A stretch of DNA of 64,000 bases from Gaeumannomyces sp. JS-464 (lineage: Eukaryota > Ascomycota > Sordariomycetes > Magnaporthales > Magnaporthaceae), in NCBI GenBank assembly GCA_002197995.1, contig NGZR01000001.1, positions 6,324,001-6,388,000 of the forward strand, in the 5' to 3' direction. Both the position numbers and the translations under genes were made by a program. The notes under the pieces were generated by a model, which was given only the letters and a program-made list of their open reading frames with translations, had not been told where the DNA came from and did not search any database. Position 1 is the stretch's first letter. Every line of letters starts with the position of its first letter. Below are positions 21,529-34,593 of this stretch, piece after piece.

Positions 21529-22589
21529 TTAGCGCTTTACCCTTTGCAATCGCAAATACGCCCGCAATTGCTTAAAGCGCTCGCCCTTTTGCCGTTTGTA
21601 TTCCCGCAACCAATGCTTAAGTATTTTTAACTCCGTTTTAAAATCGTTGCCGCGTAAGCGCCGGCGTTCTCGTCGTTTAAGGGCGAGGCGATTGTTTTCG
21701 TTGTTAATTACTCGAAAACGCGCGTCGTTAACGGAAATAGGCCCTACTCTAGTAATTAAGCGGTTGAGAGAAGCTCGTTGCTTTCGCTTAACTTCCGCTT
21801 TTTCGCGCTGGCGGAGCTCCTTAATCGCCTGGGCGCCGGTAAAAATCGCTATATGGGAGGCCTTTTTTATTTTTAAAAAGACATGGAGTATTGTTAGCGA
21901 GACCGGCCTGCTTAAATAGGCGGAAAAATGCAAGCGTTTTTTAAGCTAATCCTTGTACGAAATGATCGCCGATAAATTTAACGAGGGAGTTTTAGCCTTT
22001 TTCCAATTAAAGGCGAGTAAGTTTGGCGAGGGCGTTTTTAAAGCAGGTAAAAGCTCGCCGTCGTTGTCGAAAAAAAAGGTAAAAAATTAACCTCGGCGTT
22101 TAATCCGGCGGATTTGTTCGGTCGCGTTAGGGATATACCCTACCTTTTCCGTTACTATCGTTTTAAATTTCGCTAAAGTTAGCGGATTTTTAAGGTTATT
22201 AAGCATAATTTAAAGGTTAAACGGCGCGAGCCCGCATTTTAACTACGCTAATTTAACCGTGCTAACCTTAAACGCGCGCCGGCGCATGTTTTTAAAGCCG
22301 TTTAGGAATTCCGGGCGATTATAATCGAAAGCGCCAAATTTGATTTGCCGTAATAAATTCGTTTAATACGCGCGTTTAAAGGCAAAGAAAATCCCGACGT
22401 TAAAAGGTTGTAACTTATGCGTTATATGCAAAGGTAAAAGGAAAAGGATAACCTTCGCTTGCTAGCACCTTTTCCAAAAGGGAAAAGTAAAATAAAATCC
22501 GTAATTATTAACCAATAATAAGCGTAATCGTTAAGCGTTAACGGTTTTGTGCTTTTTAAAAAATGATTTAGCTATTCGAATAGGCAACG
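21529..22589 (-). pseudogene. Fot1/pogo transposase, C-terminal DDE region
   Basis: Readable blocks on the minus strand include PLHITHKLQPF (family: PPH.SH.LQPLDVG), FFAFKRAY, FLNGFKNMRRRAF and KCGLAPFN (family: GL.PF.P). A basic coiled tail (NRLALKRRERRRLRGNDFK) ends near 21,529. These are the third-catalytic-residue region and C-terminus of pogo/Fot1 transposases. Stops and frame breaks are frequent. Confidence 0.8.
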
Positions 22590-22866
22590 TGTTACGGGGT
22601 AAGCCGAAGCCTATACGAAGTGATTGATAAACCGTAAACGTAATTAAAAGTTAAAGGCTTATATTGCTATAAGGTAAATATAACAACTTTAGCTTGTTCC
22701 GGCAATTTAAAAATTGCCTTTTACAAGCTGCTTAAGTAGCGTGGCCCTAGGCCCCCTATTACGTGCCTAAGTGCTTTAAGCCCTCCACGTAGCTCGGGCC
22801 CGTAAACAAGGCTAAGGCTTTTTACTATGGCGGTAGCCCGCCATTATCGCGGCGAGCTTTTTTACA
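22590..22866 (-). repeat. 3' LTR of the gypsy element
   Basis: 277 bp, TG...CA ends, direct repeat of 31,261-31,542 with scattered transition differences. It is preceded by target duplication CAACG. Confidence 0.92.
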
Positions 22867-25450
22867 CTATCCCCTTTTAAAACGTTAACGTTTGGCAGCG
22901 CTTATTAGCGAAATAGTCGCGTTAAAGCTTGGTCGGTTCATAGCGTATTAGCGGGCAAGCCAAATTTTGTTAATGCCTTTACCATTTGGGGTAAATGGTT
23001 TTTTTAATAATGTAAAAGTGCGAATAGCTTCTTTTAGCAAGGTGCCAATAAGGTTTATGGGATTTTAATAGCGTTTTTTATAGCGTTAGCCGTATGGGGC
23101 CGTCGGCCCCGGCAAGGCCGGCGACGGTTAAAGCAGGAGCGGTTTTGCTAGTAAACCTTTTTTTTTTTTTTTCCGGCAGGCCGGCGTTATTTTCCTTTCT
23201 TTTAATAATACAATTAATAGCGACGATTAAACGCCGCTAGTTATTGCTTTATTCCTTTTACCCTCGCATTGCTTGTTTACCTATAAAGCTTACGCTTTTA
23301 ACGCACAAAAGCCTGCGTTTGCTTTTTAAATTAGCGCTTCCTTTTTTTTTCCGCAACCTTTTTGCGCTTTTTGCTTAACCCGGATTTAAGCTTTTTCCAA
23401 TTGCGGTTGCGGTTTCGATTACGCTTGATTACGCTTCCTTTTCCAGCTGCGGTCGCGGTTGTACGTTTTCGTCCTCCCTTTCGGCTCGCTCGTTTCGAGC
23501 GTGCGTTAACCCGATTTTGCCGCAAAATTATGTTTTACGACGCTGCCGCTAACGAGGCATTTCGCCGTCGCCTTTTCGCTTTTAACGATGCGAAGCGGGC
23601 GATCGTAGCTAGCTTTACGAAGAAAAGCTTCCACTTTGCCGATTATAGCACTTTTAAAAAAGTCCGCTTTTTTTCCTACCATTTCGTTTCCCGGTTTAGC
23701 TCCAATTTAAACTTTCGAAATACTTTTGTTATTAATATACCCCGCTAGCGTTACTTGTCGGCTCGACGAGCTTAACGATTTCGCTAATAAAAAGTATCGT
23801 TTCGCTTTGCGTTTTTTTGCAAAAAAAAACCGCTAACGAGTTTAAATTGCTTTTATTACTAGCACGGTGGCTTTTAATAGTATTTAAACGCCGCTTTTTT
23901 TATAGTAATTGTTATATAGCCGACTTTTTTCGAAGTGGGACGCATTTTAAGCACGACTTGGTATATACCACCGGCATTACTAAAGCAAGCCGTTGTTTTC
24001 GGTGCATTTACCGGGGTTAAGCTTATCGTTTTTACTTTAAGGTTTCCCTTTTAACATCGATTTGGGCTTATTAAAAGCATGCTAATAAATGTATAATGGC
24101 TTACTAAGTTTTTCGGTAAGCTTATTACGCGGTTTCGCTTTTTTTTAATTTATTTTTGTAAAAAAACCTTTATAGTTTTTCCGTTACGACTTATTTTTCG
24201 GCTTATCGTGGTTTTTTTTATTTTACTACTAATAATGGTCGAACTTTTATTAAATTCGCCTTTTTAATTTCCGCAAAGCTTTTATATCGCTATTTTTTTT
24301 AAAAGTTTAACAATTATAACTCGTACTATTTCCTAACGTTTTAAAAACCTGCTTATAAATATTCGGTACCACCGGCTGCTCGCGAAAAAAGCGTGCGTTC
24401 GCGGCGTATTCGGGGGTGCACATTCGGCACGCTTTTTATAGCGAGTTTACCGAAGTTAACGAAAGGCTAGCTTAAATAAGCTAGTTTGTTTTTCGGGGTC
24501 GGGCTTTGGTTATAGCTTGCGCTAATTAGGGATTGCGCTTCGTGCTTTTTTATAATATCGTGCTTAACTTAATTATTAACGGTATTCGTTTTTTCCAGCT
24601 TTTAAAGCTATAATAGGAGGTTTTTAACAAAGGTTAAACTTTTAACCTTTCGAATAAAGAGTTTAAAAAGGGTTTTAAATTGTAAAATGGAAATTAAATT
24701 TAACGACGTATTATTATTCGTCGATATTAACGGCAACCCGATTTTATACCAAATCGTTAAAGCTTAAATCGTGGTTTAATTTGCTAATAATTTGGAATTT
24801 AAAAAGGGAAATAATAGCAACGAGGACTTTTTTATTAAAGCGCGGTCGTTAAACGTCGAATGATAATTAGGGATTTTTCGGCGGTTTTTAAACTTTTATT
24901 TTCCTTTTTTTTTACTTTTTATTTTTTTTTAACTTTAAAGTAAAGTTATCCCATTTGCGGTGCGTTTTACGCTTTTTTTTTAAATAGCTTTTAACTAGCT
25001 TTTATGCGTTATTTAAATGTTTTTTTTGGTTTTTATATGTTATATTTTGCCGGTTATCTTACTTATTTTACTAAAAACGAACGGGATTCGTTTTGCTTTT
25101 GCATATTAACAATGTTTTTTACTTTTTACTTTTCAGTTTTCTTTTTTAAATTTAAAAAGGCGGAATTAAAAACCCGAGAGGTTTAAAATCGTCCTACGGT
25201 TTTAACAAAACGACGGAAAAAACGTTATATAATCGACTATATTTAACCGGCAGTTAAACTTTATAAGCAAAGCTTTTTACCCTTTTTACAATGGGCATAC
25301 GAATATATGTAAATGCGAGTTTGCGCTTTCCTGCTTTAAATTAAAAGTTTCGAGTAAATAGTTTAACGATTTGCCCTTTTTGGTATTTTTAAGGTTGTTA
25401 TTTTTGGTTGTAATACCAGCGTTAAACTTTTACTGCTCGAGCATAATTCG
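22867..25450 (-). other. 3' part of the gypsy element without recognised domain
   Basis: About 2.6 kb lies between integrase and the 3' LTR. A short very basic frame (23,331-23,525, minus, many K/R) is the only feature. A chromodomain or extra frame could once have been here, but I cannot read one. Confidence 0.4.
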
Positions 25451-25499
25451 TCCGCATATCGGCTTTAATTCGACGAATGTAATGCAGCTTTTTTAGCAC

Positions 25500-25800
25500 T
25501 TTTTAAACTTTAATTTTTTTTAAATTTGTTATAATTTTACATATGCGTGGGTTAAAACCATATAAAGCTTTAAAAAAGCTAACTTTAATAGTTTCGTACT
25601 TCGCGTTATTATAAGCGAATTCGGTTTTATGTAATACCGTTACCCAGTTAAACCTTTCCCGGTTAATGGACGTTCGCAAATAATGCGTTAACGTTTGGTA
25701 AATACGTTTAGTTTAACCGTCGGTTTAAAAATGGAACGCAATAAATAACCGACGGGCGAATTAAAACGCTTTTTTGTACTTAGTTTAAAAATAACTAGTA
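25500..25800 (-). pseudogene. Gypsy integrase, C-terminal part of catalytic core
   Basis: The minus strand shows a degenerate 'HPQTDGQTERIN'-type motif followed by NWVTVLHKTEFAYNNAKYET and FKALYGFNPR. This matches the 'W...L...EFAYN......T..SPF...YG..PR' block of gypsy integrases. RIP stops are frequent. Confidence 0.85.
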
Positions 25801-26362
25801 AATAGCGAGTTTCGGTTATTTACGATGCTTTTAAGGGTGCCGAACTAGCATTCGACGTGCTGCTATAGCATTTGGGCAAAGGAAAAAGTCGAAATTGTTT
25901 TTCATACGGGGATAAATTTAACGTATTTAGTAAAACGGTTTACCATTATAAGCATTGCATCGTACGTTTAACTTATAAACGTTAAGCATTTTAATAGCCC
26001 CGTAATAAAATTTAAATTAATTTTTTAAAAAGGGTATTTAGGTAATGGAAATGGTTAAAATTCGCTATAAAATTTATGCTTTAGCATTTTCGCTTTTTAG
26101 CATGCTTAATAAAAGCGAACGTACTTCGCGATATTTTTATTTACGTTTTCCTAATAAAATTTACGTTTAATTAATTCCACCGTTTTATATATTTTAAAAT
26201 GCTTTGCTCGGAAATCGTTATAATATTATGCTATAATTTGGGCTCGAAATGCCTTTTAAACGGGAATTACTAAACGTTTTCGGAAATACAAAACTTCGTC
26301 CTCGTTTATATGGTATCCTTTATAAGGGTTTCGGCCTTTCCTGGCTTTATCGCCTTTATGGG

Positions 26363-26740
26363 CGGCATTATAGCCTTGCACGGCATCGCGACTTTGCGCG
26401 GCATAGCGCTAGTGCGCCGCTTCGCCTTCCTCGGCGGCTTTGTAGCTTTGCACGGCATCGCGTTTTTGCACGGCATCGTTTTTTTCGACGGCGTCGTGCT
26501 TTTATACGGCATCGCTTTTTCCGGCGGCATCGCGGCTTTGCGCGGCATTGCTCCTTTTGGCGGCATCGCGGCTTTGCACGGCATTGCGACTTTGCACGGC
26601 ATCGTTTGTCCTAACGGCATTACGGCTTCGCGTGGTATCGCCCTTTTCGACGGCATCGCGGTTGCACGCGGCTTTACGTTTTTGCGTAGCATCGCTTTTT
26701 TTAACGGCATTACGGCTTCGCGCGGCATCGCTTTTACGGG
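26363..26740. repeat. 18-bp minisatellite, about 21 units, inside the gypsy element
   Basis: Units begin cggcat and vary on the theme cggcatcgcggctttgca. No indels break the 18-bp phase over ~378 bp, and the array is open in more than one frame on both strands. On the element's coding strand one frame gives AMPxKx hexapeptides and another DAVQSR-like hexapeptides. It lies between the RT/RNase H part and integrase. Confidence 0.88.
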
Positions 26741-28339
26741 CGGGTTAATTTTTTAAAATCCCGGCACCGTTTTTTACCAAAGCACGCAATGCGACAACCT
26801 TTTAGTTTTGCGTTTGCAACCGTTTAACCAGTTAGTATATTGCTCGGCCTAGTTCGTTAGCTTTAGCCGTTTCGTTTTTTATTAATTCGATAATAACAAA
26901 GCGAAAAAGCAGTTGGTTATAAATAACGCTTTTAGCTTTAAGCTTTTTTGCTAGCAGTTTTTTTTTGCTTAAAGCTAAATTATCGTTAACCTTTTTAAGT
27001 TACTTTTTAAGCTAGGCTTTATTTGCTACTTTCGTTTTTTTGCGCAAATAAAGGCTATAATAGGGATTTGCATAGCCATTTGCAACTTAAACCGTAAAAA
27101 CTGGTTATTTTCGGCGACTTTCGAACGTGCCCGTTTTAGGCGAAGTTTTAACGGTATTTGCTTTTCGTTTTTCCCTTTTATAAAGGCATTAACCCGGGAT
27201 AAATAGTTTAAAAGGTTAACGTTATAACTATTCCTTTTTAAACGAGCGCGTTGCTTTTTTTACGGGTCGCGGCCCCGGATCGGAATTATTTTTGCAGTTT
27301 GGACATATTGTTTTATAATATTTGGGCAATTCTTTTTAATTATTAATATAACGATTTGTTAAGTTAACTTATTTAGCAAATGCGGCAGCAAGTTTAACTT
27401 AGCCGCAAATAATAAAACGACGTTTTCGTATATGATTTTTCCTTTATATAATTTAGCCTTTTGGATAAACCATTCGCGGGTTAGTTTTGCCCGACTTATG
27501 TTTAATATTAAAATTAAACTAGGATAACCGTATACTTATCGCGCTAACCTGCTTCGAAGTTTTAACCGGGGTTTGGATTACTTTTTTTAACGCTTAGTAG
27601 TTCGTTAAAACGGTAAACACTTTGGATGCGCTTTTTAAATACTAGCGTTAATATTTAAGGGATTTAATAATGGTTAGTAATTTTGCTATCCTATAGCCCA
27701 CTTTTACTTTGCGTTTATTAATTTGTGGAAGTAAAAAAGCTATAAAGTGCTATCGCTTATTCGTTAATTAAAATAGGATGTTAAAATGGCTTTAATAAAA
27801 GCGTTCGTTTTATTTGTGTTTTTTTGGTTAGGTTTAATCTTTAAAAATTGTACGTTTTAAACGCCGTTTTAAACCTTTCGAAAGCTCGGCTACTACGGGT
27901 AGCCAATCGAACATTCCTTTTTTTTTCCCATTTTAACTGCTTTTTAATAGCTCCGTTATTAAAGCGACCATTTGGAAATAGCTAAAAATAAATTTGCGGT
28001 AAAAGTTCGCGAATTTTAAAAACATTTAAATATTTTTATAGGACTTTAAAAGTTGCCATTTTTAAATCGCCTTAATGCGTTTAGGGTTTTATAAAAACAC
28101 CTTTTTAAAATACGCGGAATTTTAAAAATTTAACGTAATTTTTAAAAAACTCGCATTTGGATTGCTTCGCGTACAGTTTATATAATCGAAGCTTATTTAA
28201 AATTTGCTTTACATATTGCTCGTGCTTTTTTTATTTAGGAAAACATAATAATACTATTAAAGTACATTACGTAAATGTAATTGATAAAGTTTGCTAATGT
28301 TTAATGCATATAAGCTTAAAAAGTAAACGAGGCGTTAGT

Positions 28340-28580
28340 TAATTCGAATGGCATTACGGTATATTTAAACAGCTTATATTTAGTACGAAATGCTGTTTTC
28401 CATTTATTTTTCAATTAAATGCAAATGTGATAATAAGCGTCCCGCAAATCCAACTTAAAAAACCATTAGCTTTCGCTAGCTTGTTTATTAAGTTGGATAT
28501 AAAAGGTAATAAGTAGCGGTTTTTACGCGTAATTCGGTTTAAAGCTCGGTAATCGATATATAAGCGCAAAAATCCGTTTT
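28340..28580 (-). pseudogene. Gypsy reverse transcriptase core
   Basis: Minus-strand blocks LYIDYRALNRITRKNRYLLP, INKLAKANGF, WKTAFRT-like and VMPFELTNA match the conserved RT segments of Ty3/gypsy Pol ('DYRALN..T.KNRYPLP', 'TAFRT.YG..E..VMPFGLTNAP'). The LDLRDAY and other motifs are shifted or mutated. The frame is broken several times. Confidence 0.88.
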
Positions 28581-29579
28581 TTTAAGTATAAACAGCATTA
28601 AAAAGCCCGCGTTTGCGTTTGCTTTTAAAAAGGTAATTTTCCTAACGCGAGGTTTTCTTCTTAAAGTACTTTTTAATGCTGCTATTTGTTTTTTCGAAGT
28701 TAAATATAAGGCTTTTATAAAAAGCTTAGCTCCTTTTTTTAATTAATAATATGCTTGGCTTTTTTTAACAGCGGGAGCTTTTTCGCTTTCGTATTGGAAA
28801 ATACGTCGGCATATGTTTGCAATTAAAAGTCGAACGGCTTTATTAACTCCTTTTCGTTTTTTTCGTTTAACGCAGGAATTGCCGGCTCGTAAGTGCTTAG
28901 TTAATGGTAAGCGGTTATTATATCCTATTACCGCTTTCGTAAATTAAACTTAATATGCTAAAAACTTTACTGTTATAATGGCAGCCTATTCGCTTAGCTC
29001 GGGCATTCGGGCGGTATTAAACTCCTACGATTAGTTAGCATTAAATAAGTTAATGCCTTTTCCCGTTATCGTCGGGTGTTTTAAAAGGATGTTTAAAACG
29101 TTAGCGCTTTTCCGAATAGCGTAAAAAAATGCCGTAATATCCCGCTTTCGGCCTTTTTATTTTATGCTTTTAGCGTAATTTAATACGCCCCGTAGCATTT
29201 AATAAGCGCGTTTTGCACGCCGATTAGCTCGGGTAGTGGCATATGTGCTTTTAGGATTTTATACTTCCGGACGAACTTATAATTTATTATATTCGCCGTT
29301 ACGCTCGTATTAAGGTTTACTAATACCTTAGCTAATCGTTTTATAATTTGGACATTTATACCTGTTCGAAATAAATAACCATGCTTTTTTATATTTAGGA
29401 TGTTAAAACCGCGAAGGTAAGGGTTATTTAACGGCTAAACTCGTTTTTTAATTCGAAGTTCAAGTTAAATTACGACCGGTAATTTTCGTTTCGCGTTAAA
29501 ACGCGCTCGTTTTTATTACTATCGCTAATAGCGCGGTCGTAATCGGATTTTTCGTCGTTAAGGTAATAAACGTCGATTA

Positions 29580-29700
29580 TTTTTACCTTTTTGGGTTTAA
29601 AGTAGCAATTGGCCGCTTAGTGGCTTAACTATCCGCAGTTATTACAATTGCCGGGCTTTTGGCCCGAATAGTTTGGTTTTTCGGCCTTGCCGTTATAACC
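29580..29700 (-). pseudogene. Gypsy Gag zinc knuckle
   Basis: The minus strand reads CNNCG-stop-LSH-stop-AANC, i.e. C-X2-C-X4-H-X4-C with both stops explained by RIP (TGG to TAG, CAA to TAA). It marks the C-terminus of Gag. Confidence 0.8.
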
Positions 29701-31260
29701 CGACAATTACTTCGCTTAAAGCGTGTTGGATTTGGAAAAACGAAGGTTTCCCGTTTTCTAGTTATAACGGCGGGAGTTTTGCCGTTTCGAGTTAAAGCGG
29801 CGCGAATCGTCCCGTTTTTATATTAGCGCTTTTCCCGCTAACTTAAACGTCCGTCCTTATCGTTCCTTTTTAAACCTAATACCCGGATGTTCGTTACCTT
29901 TAATAAAACTTTTAATAAAAACGATAATCGGACGTTTTTGCGTTAAACTTGCTTTTTTTTACGGCCTATTTCCTTTTCGCGGCATTAGCAACGTCCCGGG
30001 GAATGTTCCAATTGGTTTACGCGTTTACTACTAACTTATTATATAACTAATCTTGCAAATAAAAGGAAAACTTTTTCGATAATCGAAATAGCTGTTAAAA
30101 GTTTGTTTATAAGGTTTCGGGTTCGATTTTTTGGGCTAATATTTGCCATTTGGTTAAAAACGATACCGGAAAATCGTAATATTTTTAATTAACTGCTTAT
30201 AAGTAATCCAGCTTTAATAAATTTGGATAATTGGGTTTACTCGTTTTTTTTCCAAATAGTTAACAAAATCGATCCACGTCCATTATTGGGATTACGTAAA
30301 CCCGTATAACCTTTTCGCATAAGTTTTCCAGTTCGTAATTACCTCGTAATGCAATTAGGGCATTGCTTAAATAATTTGCACTTATTTAAAAATTTTGTTA
30401 TATAACGCGTTTCCTTAGTTAATGCTTTAAATTTAATTCCGGATTTCCGAAAAAAGCGTAAAAATTTAAAGTTTTTACGCTATATTTTGGAAATTTTATG
30501 TAACGGGTAAAAGGTGTGTAATTTTTGTTTTTAACAAAAAGGATTTCCTTAAAAAGGTTAGCAAATTGTAAATTGCCGTTTTAAAAGTTTTGCGTGCTAC
30601 GGTTGCAATTTTTCGAAAAATATAAACGCCGGTCCGCTAAAAATTCCCGTTTTTCCTTACCCCAGTAATTATAATATAATGCCCCGAAACGCGGGATTTC
30701 GCGTATCGAGTGGAACGCGAAAAACTACGAAAACGAAGCTAATTGCGTTTTAAAAAGCGGGCTTTACGCGTGGTTAGCTCCTTTTAACGGTGCTTTCGAT
30801 AGCGTTCCTCTTATACCTATGTTTCGGTAGCCCGTAAGTTTAACGCGATCGTTTCGCGGCTTTTAACGAAATCCGGTCGCAACGATCGCTATAAATTCGG
30901 TTATCGTCGGTTTCGTTACGAACGTGGTCGTTTTTAAAGGTATCGTTTTAGCTCGACTTTCTTAACAAGGAGGTAAGCGGATTCGAAGCATAACTCCGCT
31001 TTTAAAAGCTACGATGCATTTGGTTTATAAGGTTTTTTAAAACGTAATTGCCTCTTTGCTTAAAAAGGTTTCGAAATCCTTCCTCGAGCTTTAAAGGAAT
31101 CGCGGGTTAACGACGTGCCGTTTGCGAGCGAGTAGTGGGTCGCGCTAAAGCACGGGGCAGCGGCTTTCCCTAGGTTGCCGTGCCCGGCGTCGTATTCGAT
31201 TAACCGTTTGCGTTTATAATAAACGGCTCGTATTTCCAAAAGGATGGTAAAAGCTAAAAA

Positions 31261-31542
31261 TGTTACGGGGTAAGCCGAAAGCTTATACGAGGTAATTACG
31301 ATAACCGTAAACGGTAATTAGGGGTTAAAGGCTTATATTGCTATAGGGTAAATATAACAACTTTAGCTTGTTCCGGCAATTTGGGAATTGCTTTTTACAA
31401 GCTGCTTAAGTAGCGTGGCCCCCTTGGGCCCCTTGTCACGTGTTTAAGTGCTTTAGGCCTTTACGTAGCTCGGGCCCGTAAACAGGGCTAAGGCTTTTTA
31501 TTGTGGCGGTGGCCCGCTATTATCGCGGTAAGCTTCCTTACA
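31261..31542 (-). repeat. 5' LTR of the gypsy element
   Basis: 282 bp, TG...CA ends, direct repeat of the left copy. It is followed by target duplication TAACG. Confidence 0.92.
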
Positions 31543-31547
31543 TAACG

Positions 31548-32263
31548 ATATCGTTAGTCCAGCCGCTTTCGCTCGTTGCGAGCATCGTTTTAAGCGCGAA
31601 GGAATTTTGTACGTGTTTCCCGGTAATATTTACTTCGGTTATAATAACAAACGGCGGGATCGTCGTGCTAGCGATTAAGCAAGTTTCGATAATCGTTACG
31701 AGGGAGCGGTAATTCGGATCGCTTTAAAACTAAGTTTCGATATTAATATAGCACCAAATAAAGCTACTTTCGAAAACGCTAACCCGAAAGCCGGCCTTGT
31801 TAAAGTTCCAGTTGTTTTCGTTATTAATTTTATGCGTATTTACGCAAAGTTTATATACGTTAAACCATTTTTTTAAAACGGTTTTATTTTGGGCGGCGCG
31901 CTTTTAAAAGGCCCTCGGCTTTCCTCGCATGCGTTTAAACAGGTGCGTGCGTTCCGTAAGCCAATTTTGCGCCCATTTTTTAGTAATATCTTTCGCCGAC
32001 GAACTCGCTCGTTTGCCGGCGATTAAATTAACAGCTTAAAGGAGGGTAAAAGCAATAACCGCGGATTTTAAAAACCATTAAGTAAGTTAGTATTGCGCCT
32101 CCCGCAAACTTCTTTTAACGCAACAAGCGACTTTGCTAACCGATAAATAACCTCCAGTTTACCTACGCTATTAAAGCGAAATCCTCGGCTTCGTTAAGCA
32201 ACCTGTTGCGCCCGCCGTTAGTAAAGCACGGCTTTACGCCTTTCCGTCGCCTTTGCAGCGTGC
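31548..32263 (-). pseudogene. Fot1/pogo transposase, CENP-B-type DNA-binding and start of DDE domain
   Basis: The minus strand shows KWAQNWLTERTHLFKRMRGK (second DNA-binding helix region, 'W..NF..R.PEL' type) and NWNFNKAGF, where family members have NFDETGF at the first catalytic Asp. The D-to-N and E-to-K changes and several in-frame stops fit RIP. It is flanked by the two retrotransposon insertions. Confidence 0.75.
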
Positions 32264-32268
32264 GAGGG

Positions 32269-32438
32269 TGTTAAAGGTAGCCTGGAGTCACGTGGGTGGC
32301 AACTGGTGCCCCACAGCTTTAGGCTTATACACTGGCCCTAGTATTTTAGCCTGCGCGCGCCTTAGCCCGCGATCGAATAAAGTAGTCCAATAACAATTAC
32401 CAATCACTTTGGGTGCCTATCGTCGCGCACCTTTATTA
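32269..32438 (+). repeat. 5' LTR of the copia element
   Basis: 170 bp, direct repeat of 37,493-37,661. It is preceded by GAGGG and followed by 'ggttataagccc', a possible primer-binding site. Confidence 0.92.
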
Positions 32439-33449
32439 GGTTATAAGCCCTCGCGCCGCCGTTAACGATATTTTTGCCTAATTAGGAGAGATTAATAGTG
32501 CACGAGTTGTTTCCCGTTATTTGCGTTCTCCCGCCGTAGATTACGGGCGAAGCGCAGCAGTTAAAAAACCGTTAAACGATAATTAACAAAGCCGCGTTCG
32601 GCGCCGATTAGCAACCATAATAAAGCAATAATAATAACCTTTTTAGCGCTTAAAAGCATTGTTTTCCTTGCAATTTAACGCTTTTATACGCGTTAAAAGT
32701 GCCAATAAAGCCGCCGAAATGGCGGAATACCGCGAAATCGCAGTAAAGGTCCCAAACTTGCTAGGGCCTTTTAATTTGAAAATATAAAAGCGTACTATCC
32801 GGGTGCATTTAACCGCTTCCCGCAACATTTCCTTTATATTTGCTAACCTTCCGGCTAAACCGGCTAAAGCGAAAAACGACGAAGTTGTATAGTTATAAGC
32901 TTTTAAAATGATATTAATATGGTATTGCATCCGTAATAATATCGAAAAAGTAATTACGGATTTGGAAAAGGCCGGTTAAAACCGCTTTAAAAACGACGAG
33001 GATTAAAACCCAAAAGCTTTTTGGGATAAGGTAATTAGCACTATTAAAATTACCGTTAACGGCCGTTTCGACGCTTTAATTAACGAATATTATACAATTT
33101 CGGTGGAAAAGTTCGACGGTAACGTTAAAAAGTATACGGACCGCTGGTTATAAGTAAAGCAAACTTTGGATTAAGCTAACATTAACATTTCGAATCGGAT
33201 GCTTATAAAAAGCCTCGTTAACAAGCTTAGCGCTATTTACCCTTTTGCGGTAGCTATAGCTTTAGGAAGTTGTAAAAGCGAACGCCGCACTTTCGTTAAC
33301 TTTATTTCGAAAGTGCTTAAAAATACGGCGGTTATAAAGGCTTTAAAGTCGAAAGCTATAGCTAATACTAACAAAAAGCCGGAAGGACTTTAAGGGCCGA
33401 GGGAAAAGCCGAAGCTTTATAGTAAAAAGGGTTGCATTATCGTTTCGCG

Positions 33450-33770
33450 TGCTTCTTATTACGATAAGTGCGGTAAGCATTACAAAAGCAGTAACGATAA
33501 CTGCTAGCTTTTGCACCCTAAGCTTAAAAAGGCTTGGAAAGCTAAATATCCGGAGCGGCGCTTTTAGCGAGGTAATAAAGCAGCTAACGAGGTTATAGTT
33601 AACCCGAAAGCTGCCGATTATATTAGTGGTATACCGGTTAATTAAAGCAGTGCCAGCTAATATAACATGGCTAATACCGCTTTAAGTAATATTAACAATG
33701 CTCGTAACGCCGTAATAATCGATTCCGGCTCGTTTAAACATTATTTTAACAATCGCAAATAGTTTACCTC
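33450..33770 (+). pseudogene. Copia Gag zinc-binding block and protease
   Basis: CGKHYKSSNDNC-stop-LLHP resembles the copia 'C..C.K.H....CW..HP' motif, with TGG to TAG. Downstream VIIDSGSFKHYF (~33,716) fits the copia protease 'DSGAS.H' active site. Confidence 0.75.
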
Positions 33771-34593
33771 GTTAAAAAAGCGCGAGGTTTTTTACAACGC
33801 TACCACGGCCAACGGCGTCGCCCAAATTTCCGTTAAAAAAAGCACCGTCGAAATGCATTAGCGTAATAAAGCGGGCGTTATTACAGTTACCTTATAAGCA
33901 ATTTTCACGCTTAAATCCCTTTTTAACCTTTTTAGCTTTAGCAAGATGCGCAAAGCAAGCCTAAAAAACGATTAAACCGATTATTTCGTAACGCCCGACG
34001 ATAAATAGTTAGGCAGCTACCAAATTAACAATAACGTACTAATTGCCAACGTTAACGTGCCTATAAGCGCCCCCGGGCTTTATAGCTTTGGGCAACGCAC
34101 TTAACGAAGAAAACCAACCGACGGAAGTTAACGCACCGACCACGATAAAACGCCCGGTGCTTTACGTAATAATACATCGGCGCTTAATACATACTAATAA
34201 AAAGGCGGTAATAACGGCTTGCCGCGTTGCAAGCATTAAAATTAGCTATTTTAAAACATTAAAGCATATTTGTAACGGTTGTTTAAAAAGTAAAGCGATT
34301 TAAATTATCGGCAATCGTTACTTCCACCGTATTACCCGCCTTTTAAGCCGTATTTATATGGATATATTAACCATTTCGCTTATTTTATACGGCGGATATA
34401 ATTACGCCGTTTATATTATTAATAAGGCAATTACTTTTAGCTAAGTGATTTTTGCAATTAGCAAAGCTAGCACGGAGATTTTTACGAAAGTTTATAACTG
34501 GATTAATTATATTAAACTCTAATTAAGCATTAAAATACAAACAATTTATACGAACGGTAGCACGAAGTTTAACCCGAAAAAGTTAAAAGCTTA

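Larger units (their letters stand above)
22590..31542 (-). mobile_element. Ty3/gypsy LTR retrotransposon, 8,953 bp, RIP-mutated
   Basis: LTRs at 22,590-22,866 and 31,261-31,542 are direct repeats beginning TGTTACGGGGTAAG and ending TTACA. The 5-bp target duplication is CAACG / TAACG (22,585-22,589; 31,543-31,547), differing by one RIP-type C-to-T. A purine tract (AAAAGGGGATAG on the minus strand) abuts the left LTR, as expected for the polypurine tract of a minus-strand element. Order on the minus strand: Gag zinc knuckle (~29.6 kb), RT (~28.4 kb), 18-bp repeat (~26.5 kb), integrase (~25.7 kb), then 2.6 kb without a recognised domain. Confidence 0.92.

Noticed and set aside
26310..26756. 148-codon plus-strand frame at the gypsy minisatellite
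   Set aside because: An 18-bp tandem repeat without stops is open in several frames; the element's coding strand is minus.
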